Translations under genes and position numbers: made by a program
Assembly (NCBI GenBank): GCA_008933995.1
Contig: WARS01000013.1
Coordinates: forward strand, 5,804,329 to 5,868,328
Direction: 5' to 3'
DNA: 64,000 nt
Source: Datnioides undecimradiatus
Taxonomy: Eukaryota; Chordata; Actinopteri; Lobotiformes; Datnioididae
Shown: positions 13,439 to 25,117 of the stretch, one piece after another
How positions within the stretch are numbered: the stretch's first letter is position 1
Layout: every line of letters starts with the position of its first letter
Notes under the pieces: model-generated
The model's input: the letters and a program-made list of their open reading frames with translations, nothing else
Databases searched by the model: none
Told to the model about the DNA's origin: nothing

Positions 13439-14032
13439 GCATTGCATTACTTAGATGCCACTAGCACGGCTAAAGACAAAGAACAGTCCATCAGTTTGGT
13501 ATGTAATGCAGACATGGCTGCATTAAAACACTGAAAGCAGACAGCAGTGCAAGTGTTCTGCTGTGGAAAGTGCCCACTATAGAGGGGCTTCACCTCAGTG
13601 GAAGAAAAAGGGAAATCTCCATGGAAACATAGGCTGTCACAGTGAACTGACAAAGGTTTTCAAGATTTAAGAAAAAAAACAGTTTGAAGTGAAGTGAGTG
13701 CTCTAATCCTCAGCGCTATAAAAACTCAAGCTGTCGCTTTTCTGTCTGACTTATTTTTGCACGTCATTACGTAGGCTGAATGAGCCCACAGTGATGATTT
13801 TTTTTTAAAAAAAAAAGGTCTCAGGTTTTCTTTTGTTCTTCCCAGATAAAGGCTCAGGTTCCAGTTAAACCAGATAAAGTTTGTCCCCTCAGGTGACTGC
13901 AGACCTTATCACATCTTTTGTGCTTCAAAGTGCTGCCGTTTCACAGCTGACCGCTCCCCCATACCGGAAACTGAATCCTCTGAAAGGCTACGCCCAAACT
14001 ACATGATTTATTTACACCAGCCACCCTGAACC

Positions 14033-14034
<2 letters not shown>

Positions 14035-14070
<36 letters not shown>
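14035..14070. repeat. (GT)n(GC)n microsatellite
   Basis: TG run of about 15 units ending in GCGCGC. Confidence 0.95.
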
Positions 14071-14073
<3 letters not shown>

Positions 14074-16913
14074 AATGCCTCAGTAGGTGTGAGTGTGAAA
14101 ATCGTGGGTATTTTCAGTGCATACGGGTGGTGTGTGAGTGGTTCTGCACATGTGGATGAGTGAACATGTCATCCAGGGTTTCAAATCTATTTCAGCATTA
14201 TGAGGTCACCACACGCACACACAAACCTGCTTTTGTTTCTGTTGTTTCGGTAATTTCCAGTCAGTGCAGTGCGTTTTCTAGGTGTTGTGCCTGCAGGATG
14301 AGCAGTTAGAGTGTGTTAGCCATGGCAGAGGATAGGAATGAAAGGGAGATGAGGGGGGGAAAAAAAGAATGATGCTGTGGAGGGGAAAAAAGATGGAGAA
14401 AGAAACTATTTTTTCCACATTTGTATGGTCAGTGATGTAAGGGGATGTGAGATCCGAAGTGTGAAAGATTTTGGAAACCACCAAACTGTTCTCGGCAGAA
14501 TGAGTTTCAAAACCAGTGTGTTTGCTTCTTGTTCTGACTTCCCAACAACTTCATCTCTCTTCCATTGTGGCCGTGTGTGTTTTTCTCCCCCCTCCTGGAT
14601 GTAAAACCTGCCCCTCAGGGGGTCTTATGGGAGAGAATGAAAGAGGGAGCCCCCCCCTTATCCTCATTAACATAAATCATCAAACACATCCTCCTGGCCA
14701 ACAGATGTTAGATCATTTGTTAGAGGAAACACAAATTTCCATGGCTGCCACCCTCTTTGTGAAGTTTGCTTAAACTCTGTGGTGATGTTTCTGCAGGCTG
14801 ATGGATTCATCAGCTCCAACTCACAAAGATCAGAAAGAAAGAGTCAGCGCAGATTCAATTATGCAGTTTTCAAGGGTCAGTGAAGTTTATTTAGTATTTA
14901 GTTTATTTAAAAGCAGCATGTTTCCACATTTAACTGTAAAACATTTAAATTTGTGCTCCAGTCATAATTTGCATTTGAAACACATTTATTACATAATAAT
15001 AATAATAATAAGAAGAAGACTTCTGCTAAAACTTTAATTTGTGACATTAAAAGCCAACACTGTCTGGAGTTGCTCCAAACACAAGTGTTGGAGCCTTTAA
15101 TCTGAGGTGAGTTTTAATTCACTGCAGTGTTGCATTAAGCTTTTTATTCAGACCTACAGCTCATTATGTCTCATCAATGTGATGGAAATTGTACATAGTA
15201 AGCGTATTTTCAATGTAGAGGCCAAGTCACTTTAACTTGAAAGACACAATGGCTGTATTACTACATCAGACCTTGTAACACTTCCAATGTGGCTCGAGTC
15301 TTTATTTCATGTTACTCTAGGGGGCCACAGTAAAAGGTTAAATACCAGATTAAATGCAAGTAAAGAGACTTCAGTGTGCATCTTCTTTTCTTTCTTAACA
15401 ACAATGAAACAAACTCATGCAGAGATTCTTTTCATGTAAGCACTGGTTGTAGTTTAAGCCTTGCAGTTCTGGCCAGAAGACAAAAAACAACCCTCAGACA
15501 GACGAGACAGACGGACAAACCCTCCCTTCATTCTTTATTCTTTGTTGTCATTCATGGCAGCTGAATAGATGAATGAATGAATATCCAGCAGCAAACTGCT
15601 TTCCTTTCAGCATGCGAGCAAATATGGCAAATAAAACAGGGATAATGATGACCAGTAAATATGGCAGGAGGTGTCCTTTGTGTTACTGTGTTCATTAGTG
15701 ACCGCTTCATCAGCAAAATAAGTTTAAAAATGAATCAGTGATGCAGCCTTAAGGGAACTGAAAACACTCATCTTCTGCTCGACACCAGGCGCCATTTATT
15801 TCCGAAAAGGTGCCATTTTTTAATCTTTCTGTAAATGTGAGTAAAGCAGTTTGTAAACGACAAAAAGGCCATCACTGGAACAAAAGGATGAAGGCAGCAA
15901 GGTTACTTTCCTCTGTGTGAAAAGCGTTTGAGTGGCATCGTCTCTCCAGTAAGCAGTGGGTTGGGAGGAGTGTCTCCCACAGTGTATAAGAGCAGATATC
16001 TGTCAGCCCTCACAGTTTCTTCAGCTTTATAAAAGCTCTAATAAACTGCCCAAGATCACAGGAATGAAGCAGAGAGTTAGTTAAACTGGATTTCTTACTT
16101 TTCTTCTTCAACAGGCAACGCGCAGTCACTGTTGTATCCAGCAGCCATAAACCACGTCAGTCTGTGTGGTCCACTAATTGCATATCAGATGGAGCCAGGC
16201 TCCATGATGAAAGCTTGACTTTGCGCTTTGTGCTTTGGTGTCAGTTCTAATATGTAAAGCAGATGTGTGTTTAATATCAAAGACCATCGGTGGTTGTGTA
16301 GCGCTGCCTAGTTAAATGGCTTTAGAGGTTGGATTCCCACTGGGGCCACCCGCACTTAGGATGTTTTCCTGTAAGTAGGCTCGGTATTTTGAATCAGCTC
16401 ACGTTGAGAAGAAACTGAGCCATTTGCCTGAAAGTGGTGGTTGTACCTGAAATCTGAAAGGTTGCCTCTTGATAAGCTGGATCGGTAAATATATTGTAGC
16501 GCTGGTGTTTTCAGAGGCAGTGCTGAGACCCAGGCCTGCAGAGAGAGGTAAATATCGCTGAAGACCCTCATGCTGATGCTTGTAGTGTATTTGTGTGGGA
16601 ACAATAATCAGCTGCAGCAGGGACTGCAGGGGCCGCAGCTTCCAGCTAAAACCTCCTCTATCTCATCAGATCCCAGCCTTGTTTCAACAACTACCCCAGA
16701 TTATAGTTGTCATTTCAGCCGGAGCCCAACTGATTACAAACACAAACACATTCACACCATGATTACATGCAGCTTACTGTAGGACTTTATGAAACATCCA
16801 GCAATCCTTTTTTTGACCTGCAGTCACTCAGGGTCCTGATGTGATAAGGCTGCTTCAAAGTGAAAGATGTGTCGATGATTGTGCTGCTGCCAATCCCATT
16901 TGAGATGCTGTCA

Positions 16914-16940
16914 CGGTGTGTGTGTGTGTGTATGTGTGTT
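16914..16940. repeat. (GT)n microsatellite
   Basis: Short GT run with one TATG interruption. Confidence 0.9.
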
Positions 16941-19900
16941 GCAACCAACTATTTTTTTCCATTATTGTTTAATATGGACATTGTTTTTCCAATTTTATAT
17001 TCTTTCAAATAATAAAATGATGCCCATCACAACCAAAATTGAAATTCTTCAAAATGACATTTCTTTAAACATCCCTAGTTACTGTTGCCATGCCTTCAGA
17101 GCTTTATGTTTTAGCATGGCACATTGATAGTAGAGGCAGGTTAAGTATTTGAATGTCATTGTTGAAACACTGATTTTAGACAGAGGGAGACAAAATCAGG
17201 CTTCTAATTTCCAGTCAGCAGCTGTCAGGTCGTTTTATCAGGTCTTAACAGCAGTAACATAGCCAGTAAAATAAAATATAGTCGGCTGCATGAGTTGGTT
17301 AAAAGTGCTGTTGGTAAAAGTCCAGCTGACTCACCTTCAAAACGAGCTCAGTGAAATGGCTTTGAACAAAGACTTGATGGCTGGCCACATGTCACTAAGC
17401 TGCATCTCAGATCATCCATGTAGAAACACGATTGCTCTTAAACTGCAGTAATTAGTCCGTTGTAGTGTTAAAAAGAAAACATTTGGACTCATTTGAGTGC
17501 AACATAACCATGTTTGGGAACTTTGCTGCCAGATTTGGAGATGATAATAATTAGATTTGTGGGTTGTTGTTTTTTTTGTTCATATTTTCACTTTGAATGT
17601 CCCTGGGGATGCTGTAACACTGTGTAAACGTCCCTAAATCCAATAAAAACCAGGATGGCTAACTTTACTGTAAACAAATTGCCAATTAAATCCATTTTTA
17701 GTTTGTAACCACACAAACAATTAAATGTTCTTTGGCTCAGTTGCTTCTGTATTGCGTTGTAAGCTAATTAGCTGGACATGCTAATGTCAACACATGTTTT
17801 TGTTGTAGAGACTAACATAGAGGCAGCACCACACAGCTCACTTAACTTTTGGAGAAATCCAAAGTTTGACTGGCTCACTGTGCCTAGTTATGTTGCTACG
17901 ATTGTTGCTATGTTGCTATGCCAAAATTCGAAAATAGTGTAAAAAGAAAAATTACATAAACAAATCAACTATTTGTTTTGTTATTTGTTAACGTAAAGTT
18001 ATTGAATCTAATAAGCTCCCAAATCGGACCAAACTGAGAAGTGAGAAGTTTATTTTTATCTCGGTTTCACAGAAATCTGCTTATGCGTTGCAGCAACAGA
18101 GTTAAACGGTCGAAAAAACATCCCAAATACTCAACCCTGCCTGAAAGAGTGTAGTAAAGTTGTTGGCTTCAGTTTGCCGGAGCTATTCACGTTACATAAG
18201 GTCTTTCCCCCCCTTCAGATACCCCCACCTCCCCCATCCCCAAACCCCCCTTTCATTTCGCACAAAAGATTTCTCAAAACACACAGACACACATACACAC
18301 GCCATCAGTGCGGCATGGCAGCCGTCCAGAGAGGGGCTCCAGTGTCGCTCCGTTTCAAAGGGCTCTTTGGTTGCTGTCCTTTTGATGCTCGCTGCCCGGC
18401 AGCAGTGGAGCAGAAATACTGAACATCCAGCTTTGATATGAATTTGTTCCTCATTCTCCACACTGTCCCGCAACTCGCCAACCGCACTCCAAATAAGGCT
18501 TCCTGAAGTTCCAATAACAAAATCAAAGGGAATATACCAGTTCAGGTTTAGTGCACAGTGCACTGTTGCTCAGGTCAACAAGCAGCAGAACAGGTTAGAC
18601 AAGTTTTTGCAAAGTTCCCTCTCAAGCTGAAGGCCTGAGGTGACCGCTGCCCCCTCCCTGCTGAACACAGATCCACAGAGATGTGCATTAGCCTCTGACT
18701 GAAACCCCAACAAAGCCAAAGTGAAAAACGTTGCCAGAAACATCCTTGCTGAAATGGAATCCAAATAACAAAAGGGAAAAGAAACCAAAGGAACAATGCG
18801 TCTCTGTGGAAACTTGAATACAGCTGCTGCTGCGACTTCCATGCTGCTAACTTCAGTTGCTAGCTGCAGATCCCACTGAGGCAATAAGTGGTTTGAGCAG
18901 TTGTAATGTTTCACAGATCACTGTTGGAATCAACCTCTACATAAACATTATGATGTGCTTCTAGAGGCCGTTTTTAACTTTGTAATTCCTCTTTGGTCCA
19001 GTCCATGACAAAACTTTCATTGGTTAAATGTAAATTTTACAACTAAACATGAATTTTTTCACAGGGATCATTAAATTCTTATTGTGGATATAAAGCATTC
19101 ATTATTTAAAACAAAAAGTTCAATTTTGTGGGAACTACTTTTTAAATGAGAACATCTAGTGTGGAGGTGGAGGCACAGTCTGGCTCAGAAAGACAGTAAG
19201 CAATGAGAAACGGTGCATAGAAATAAATAACTAAATGTAAACGTGCATTTTAGGGGCAAATTGTACCATCATGCATGTGTGGAGACCTGCCATTTTGCTA
19301 AAACCTGTGCTCGGTAACTGTATCTGGCAACGTGTGCAGTAGCCGGAGACAGGTGAATCAACTTCTGTCAGTCAAGCAGTAGTTACAACATGTAACTCTA
19401 ATTAAAACCACACACTGTCTTGTACTGATTAAACAAAGGAGATGCAGCTGTAGAAGCACTAGAAGTCCCATGTTTCAAGACCAATCACCGTGTGGCTCTG
19501 TAGTTAACCTGCAAATATGACGGGCGATTCGCTTATTTCCCAAATATGTTGATCTACCAAACCTATTCCTAAAACTATACAGTGAATGTTAACATTCCAA
19601 CAAAAATGAAATTGACTGGGGTTCAGTATTTCAGAAGCAGTTGGTTGTATGTTTTCTGTGAGCTTACACATATTTTCATACAGAAGTAGTTTTTACATCA
19701 ATGAGCTGCAGTCAGAGCAGCTGACTCCTGTTGCATAAGATAAAAGTCACATGCAGCTGCTGATGCTGAGGCCCAGCAACTTTCTATACTTCAGTTCCAG
19801 GTCTGGGTTCTTTGATGAGGTCATTTTAGGAAAATGAAAATAAATTACAAATCAGTGTTGCCGGGTAATATTCTTTACACTGTAAAGGTGTTAACCTGCT

Positions 19901-21100
19901 GATATTCTCCAGTTCATTTATAGAAAGTCACTTTTCTTCAGGAACCACATTGCTCCACTGCACAATGTTATGCTTACTATAATATGGTGAAATCATAAGT
20001 GTTTCTGACTGCTAAGTCTGATGGGAAGTGTAATTTGATGAGGCTATCCACTGTGGGCACAATACACCCAAGAGTCTCAGAGGATGTCTGGATTCTTTGT
20101 TTATTTTCTTTTTTTACATTTACTACTTTGAGAATATCTCAATCATTTTTTGGAAATTTACAACTTTAATCTCTGATTTTTTAAAAAAAAATTATTATTA
20201 TTACTCCCCTCAGCTCCATCACCTTTTCTCTTTTCCTTACATTGTAGGGTTCAGCCAACATGCATCAACAATGAGTTTTTGTGACTGACGTTTACCTTCA
20301 TGCATCATCCCAGTAGTGATGAAATACATTAATTGTTTCACATGAACCTGTCAAATCTGGATCTGAAGCATAAATTAATCCTGAGCAGAAGTGGCAGTCG
20401 TTGCCTCCCCTCAATATCCTCTTCTGCGTTCTGTTCATTTTATACTGCTGAAGTCGCTTAGCACACACAGCAGTTACTCTAATGATGTGTGTAAATATAG
20501 TCTCTTTTCTTCGTAGTCTCGCCTCTTTTCACAGATATGACGAACACAAAGTGTTCGCAGAATATATCTGCATTTAGGAAGACAAATACAGGGAAATGTT
20601 TCATTTTGCAGCCTTGTTGTTTACAGAGAATTTCTCAGGAGCTTTCCAGGAAAAAATATAGAATTTGGTACTTGGATGATTTCTCCAAAACAATAGCCCT
20701 ATGCAAACTTGTATAAATATTTATTCATCATTAATAATTCGAAATTTGTTGAATTGAATGTTGAAATGTGTGCTCACTTGTAGAAAAAACCCCCCATATT
20801 TTTACACGTTCAACTTACCAGGAACCCTCCTTTGGAAATGACTGTTTTCTGATGTTTCATTGACCAAATTATTAGCAATAATAAAAGTATTTATCAGATG
20901 CAGCCCTGCTTTGTATGTGTGTGCATGCAAATGTATTTAAACATTTCCTCGTGGTACACACTGCACAAAAGGTCCAACATCTTAGCTCAAAGTTTATCAG
21001 GTTTTCGCTGAGGTTCAGTTGTTGCACTGGAATTCACATTTCAGCTCTTTGAGTTGTGGAGCAGCACATTCAAAGGAATGCAGCATGTATGTGTCAAAAC

Positions 21101-21128
21101 TGTGTGTGTGTGTGTGTGTGTCTGTGTC

Positions 21129-21161
<33 letters not shown>

Positions 21162-21162
21162 G
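21101..21162. repeat. Compound (GT)n(GA)n microsatellite
   Basis: GT run interrupted by TCTGTGTC, then an uninterrupted GA run of about 11 units. It is echoed 200 bases downstream by a second GT-GA compound array. Confidence 0.95.
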
Positions 21163-21297
21163 CCATGTGTGTGTAACATTCCAGACAGTGTTAGAGGTAT
21201 GTGAATTACGTCTTACAGAGAGAGAATGTGAAGAATCTGCTGCCATGAGAAGGCTGCTGTTGTTTGCTGACACAGTAGCGAAAAGGAGGTTCCTCTG

Positions 21298-21301
<4 letters not shown>

Positions 21302-21391
<90 letters not shown>
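21302..21391. repeat. Long compound (GT)n(GA)n microsatellite
   Basis: About 68 bases of pure GT followed by about 10 GA units. It is the longest simple repeat in the window. It generates spurious open frames on both strands. Confidence 0.97.
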
Positions 21392-22604
21392 TCACGTGCT
21401 TCTGTCTTTTCCTGGTAAGAAACCTTTTCGCTGTGATTGTGAGTAATTATTTTCAAATCCATCGGTGCATGAGGAGAGCTGCAGGAGAGCTGCCTGTATG
21501 TTCTCTAAAGTGCATTTTGTTGTGACTTACAAGTCGCATGTTTAGTTGGATATTTGTCTGTTTATCCTGTTTATCCCTCTCTTCCTGCTTTTCAAATTGA
21601 ATCAAACACTCACGGCTGTTAGTGGAAGAATATTAAATCAGTGCAGCCTGTATGCTTTGAACACTTTGACCTAAATCAGCGGCTAACCAGTTTTGGATTG
21701 TGTTACAATGTTCTGGGATTTGTTCTGTATAACTCTGGCTATTCAGTGTATGTTTACAACTTTAAACAGCTCAACATGGCTTTTATTCATATGTCGATGA
21801 TGCCGTACGACTCTAAGTACTGTACATATTGTACAGTCATGGACATTAGGCATGACATGAAGTTTATTCTTGACCTTATTGACCTCACTCTAGTTGACAA
21901 AACCTGGTAGTTTGACAAAATATCTTAGTGGCACCATATAGAGTTGGATACTGGACCCAGGTTTTTCCATAGGGGCTCCCCATTTTGTTTGCATTGGATT
22001 AAGATGCGCATACTGCAGTGCTCATACTGCTGCCAGGTTTGAGCTGTTTCACTGACTGTTGGTGGAGGTAATCTAAGCTAAGAAAGTGCCTGATTAAAGC
22101 GTGAGAGACGGTGACAGAAGACAGCAAGCTACCAGATGTTAACAATGCAGTGTTTCCAAAATTTTCCAAAATTTTTGTTTAATCCCTCGCTTGCTAACTA
22201 TTTCTGGAGTTATGTGCCATTTTACAACATAGGGTTGTGTAACTAAATGTTGGTTGTAGGCCATTTTATGCTACTCACAAACAAAAATTACATAAATGGA
22301 TGAATAAATAAGTGACTAAAAATAAAACAGTTTTTCATGGTGAAGTGTGGAGAATGAATTGAGAAGTCTCGCAGCCTGAGGAAACAAGCTGCACTTTCCT
22401 CTGCGGCTATAGTCTGATGCTCTGGCAGTAGATACTTCTGTATTGCTTGCCACACGGCAGCAGAGTGCACAGGCTGGAGTAGGAATTGACTTTTAGTATT
22501 AAGGCTCTGTGCAGCTTACCGATGTCACCGACACTTTCCGTGTCATATCTGTGTCAGCTGTTCAGTCTTTAATAACCTTTTCTTTTGTGTCCTTTTCTCA
22601 TTAG

Positions 22605-22637
22605 ATCTGGGACATGAGTGATGATGAGAGCATCTGA
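22605..22637 (+). CDS. atg7: atg7 terminal coding exon (ATG7, E1-like autophagy enzyme, C-terminus)
   Basis: ATG7 is the cytosolic E1-like enzyme that activates ATG12 and the LC3/GABARAP (Atg8) proteins for autophagosome formation. Only its last 10 residues are in this window. After a strong acceptor (pyrimidine run, CTCATTAG) the frame reads IWDMSDDESI and stops with TGA at 22635-22637. From memory, vertebrate ATG7 ends in ...EIWDMSDDETI, so one residue differs. The intron enters in phase 0. The neighbour vgll4 is next to ATG7 in human as well, which supports the call. The catalytic cysteine and adenylation domain lie upstream, outside the window. In the family, the extreme C-terminal tail helps recruit Atg8 proteins; assigning that role to this segment is inference. 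Confidence 0.88.
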   Translation: MWDMSDDESI

Positions 22638-22755
22638 AGAAGTGGAGGAGCAAACCTTGAACCTCTGAAGGACCAGACACTCCAAGCCATCTTTATGCAT
22701 ACCTCTTTTTTAAGAAATCACTCAATAATAAAATGACAAGAGGAAGGCTGCTCTG
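22638..22755 (+). other. atg7: atg7 3' UTR with poly(A) signal
   Basis: The sequence after the TGA is unremarkable. A canonical AATAAA lies at 22727-22732 (within CAATAATAAAATG), about 90 bases past the stop. This suggests a short 3' UTR ending near 22745-22760; the exact cleavage point is not visible. Confidence 0.6.
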
Positions 22756-24195
22756 CGGATTCATTTACATGATCACACGAAATATGAAATATATACACAG
22801 AAATATGGGTTTTTTTTCTTCATTTGGAGTCTCGATTAATCAAAGTGTTGGACCTTGTTAAAGTTGTAACATGGTACAAATAATAACCAGCTAAATAGTC
22901 AGATTGCTTTTACTGCTGAAATATTCAGTGAATGTCTGGTTCTGGTTTTGAACCTAACAGTGAAAAACAGTGTCTGAACAAGTTAATTCTCCACTTTTGT
23001 GTTTGTGAAGCTGTTGCATTTAAGGGAAAATGTACCTGTTCCTATTATATAATGGTGCAATCAGTCTCATTTACTCTGTATTTGGAGTCAGTTCAGTTCC
23101 CCAAAGAAAACCCCAACACAACCCTGTATTTGTATTACTTTATTGCTTTTGTCTAAAACACTTAAAAATGGCCTCACTGACTGGTCGCAGGTTCAGTCCC
23201 TCCCACGGTCTCTCCATCAGCACATTTAATGGGTTTGCTGAAAAGTCCTTTGGCAAGACATTGACATTGTACATCTGCTCGCTCATTCAGTTTGGAAAAG
23301 AGCCTCAGATAAATTATGGAACTACAAAAACACGGCCGACAACTCAGCAAATCCATCCATCTCCCTGTCTGTTTACTGGAGACTGCGATACATGCTGTAC
23401 AGTTAATACTTAAACCAGCTTGTTGGTTTCAAAGTAGGAAACCTGCACACAGATGTTACTGTACAGCACCTGAACTGCAGCATCAGGTAAGGAAACAATT
23501 TCCTGGTATCGGAGGACAACTTGAAACTTACAACTTAAAAGGTTCAACGAAAGCCGACAGAGAAGCTGAAGGTCTTTCTGCTTTGTTTGTGTTGATGCAT
23601 GCTTGTGTGTGCCGTTTATGTTGCTTTTCTTACTCTGCCTGTATGTCTGAACTGTTAACACGTACAGTATTTTCAGTGTAACATGACATGTAAACGTCAA
23701 CAGCTGCTTGGATAGTTATTGAAGAGCAAAGTTCAAAAAGAGATCTGAGATTCATTTCAGAATTTGAAATTGAAGTTTAACCAGGGTTAATTCAGAGTTG
23801 TGAGAAAAATGTGAAAATTCCAAAAAATAATTTTAGGATTTTGGACTTTTTACCCCCAGATTTTTCCAATCTTATTGAGATTATTAGATTTTCTTCATTC
23901 TGACTCTTCTCAGAGCATTTTTTTGTTGTGCTTTTTCTCCTCTCTAAGTATTTAACCAAAAACTGGAATAAAAGGTCTCTTTATTAATTCTCCTCAAATC
24001 TGTGAGCTTTTAGATTGCTGTAAAAACTGTGGATTATGTGGAATTCAAGGTGCCTTAATTACACCACACAACATCCTTCCATTAACCCAGTGTTCCTGCA
24101 TCTTTCCAACACCAAATTTCCCCTTTTTTAAGCATCTCTGTCTTAACCATTACACAACCACAAACACACCAAACCAGTTTCAAACAGAGGCCCAC
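22756..24195. other. Intergenic region between the convergent atg7 and vgll4 ends
   Basis: No gene is recognised between the two inferred transcript ends. The open frames present have no family resemblance. It contains the SINE relic at 23165-23322 and ordinary AT-rich sequence. If the vgll4 transcript uses a more distal poly(A) site, part of this belongs to its 3' UTR. Confidence 0.55.
23165..23322 (+). repeat. tRNA-derived SINE relic
   Basis: GGTCGCAGGTTCAGTCCCTC at 23182-23201 contains a B-box-like GGTTCAGTCCC. It is followed by a 'ttggcaagacattgacattg' block and a tail 'aaaagagcctcagataaatt'. This matches the order of a common fish SINE (B box, 'gggcaagacactgaacc', 'aaaagcgtctgataaat'). 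The copy is diverged, and the ends are estimated. Confidence 0.6.
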
Positions 24196-24221
24196 ACAGT
24201 CAGACGGTGGTTTAAAAGCAT

Positions 24222-24227
24222 TTTATT
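24222..24227 (-). terminator. vgll4: Candidate distal poly(A) signal of vgll4
   Basis: AATAAA on the - strand, within AACAATAAAATG. It is a canonical hexamer, but use is unproven; other AATAAA hexamers lie upstream in the same UTR. Confidence 0.4.
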
Positions 24228-25110
24228 GTTCATCAAGGCTACTTTACGTACAAAAAAGGTGGCCTGCCAAAACCTTTTTAGTAGGAGGAGACACAGAGCC
24301 ACAAATTGACTGTTGTTTGCTTGATACAAAGTTGTTGTTTTTTGTTTGTTTTTTTTTTTTTTTACAGTTCAGAGTATTACTACCACTAAGTACATGCTAC
24401 TTCCACTTCAAAAAGGACCTGGAAAATGTGGTACAGTCAGAGTAAAGACCAACTCCTCTTTGATTTATCTGCACAATTTTCATGTTTTCTTGATTACAGA
24501 TGCAAAATGCCATCTGCAGATGGGAACAGTGACATTAGATACAAAACTGATTTCAGCAAAGTTAAACCAGTCCACCTGTCAAACAGACTGATGGTTTTAC
24601 TTGAAGCTCTGTTCCAATCTGCACATCAAAACTGTCAAAACCCAAATTTATATTGTTAACATTGCAGTGGTGGAAATCTTGCCAACCTGCCAGCCCATGA
24701 CTAATTATTTTATTTCATCTTTAATGGGTACAGGTAATGATTCGGAACTGTCACTGGGCTAAATATATTATTATTAATGCAAGATATGCAAATTTGCTGA
24801 GAGGCCTCAAACGGAACAACCTTTTTCCCCCTAACAAAAAAACAAAACGAAACAATTTTTGTTCAGGTGTCTCAGAAGTCACATGATCAAACGCGAGTTA
24901 AATGACTGCAGAACATCGGGGACCAATGGAAGTAGCGATTGTCACCAACACACCAGTGGCCTATTGTGGTTTCATACGTTTACTGTGTTCCTGCACTTGA
25001 ACCTTTACTCTAACAAGACAAACTCTATAAACAAAAAAGATCAACTTTTTTCACAAAAAAGAAAATGCAATGATTACAATATAATGACAGGAAAAACCAA
25101 CAATTAAATA

Positions 25111-25117
25111 GCTACAT
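25111..25117 (-). promoter_or_regulatory. miR-221/222 seed match in vgll4 3' UTR
   Basis: The - strand reads TATGTAGCTA. ATGTAGC is a 7-base match to miR-221/222 positions 2-8, with a further U opposite position 1. From memory, miR-222 has been reported to repress human VGLL4. One chance 7-mer in 4.4 kb is not rare (about 1 in 4), and the site counts only if the distal poly(A) signal is used. Confidence 0.3.

Larger units (their letters stand above)
1..22604 (+). other. atg7: Last intron of atg7 (3' part)
   Basis: No coding exon could be recognised here on either strand. The open frames present are short, lack family similarity and often run through microsatellites. The stretch ends in a good splice acceptor: a pyrimidine-rich run, then CTCATTAG at 22597-22604, directly before the atg7 terminal exon. 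I therefore read it as the last atg7 intron, entering from outside the window and so longer than 22.6 kb. I recall that the last intron of human ATG7 is also very long. The intron holds microsatellites, repeat relics and a cluster of TEAD-type motifs near 12.1 kb, listed separately. A missed short exon (under about 150 bases) cannot be excluded by eye. Confidence 0.7.

Noticed and set aside
16287..16350. tRNA-like stretch with GGTTGGATTCCCACTGGG as a B box
   Set aside because: No foldable cloverleaf or good A box is seen. At most a SINE fragment, too weak to list.
21056..21462. Frames of about 120 residues on both strands made of Cys-Val or His-Thr repeats
   Set aside because: They are translations of GT/CA and GA microsatellites with no protein similarity.
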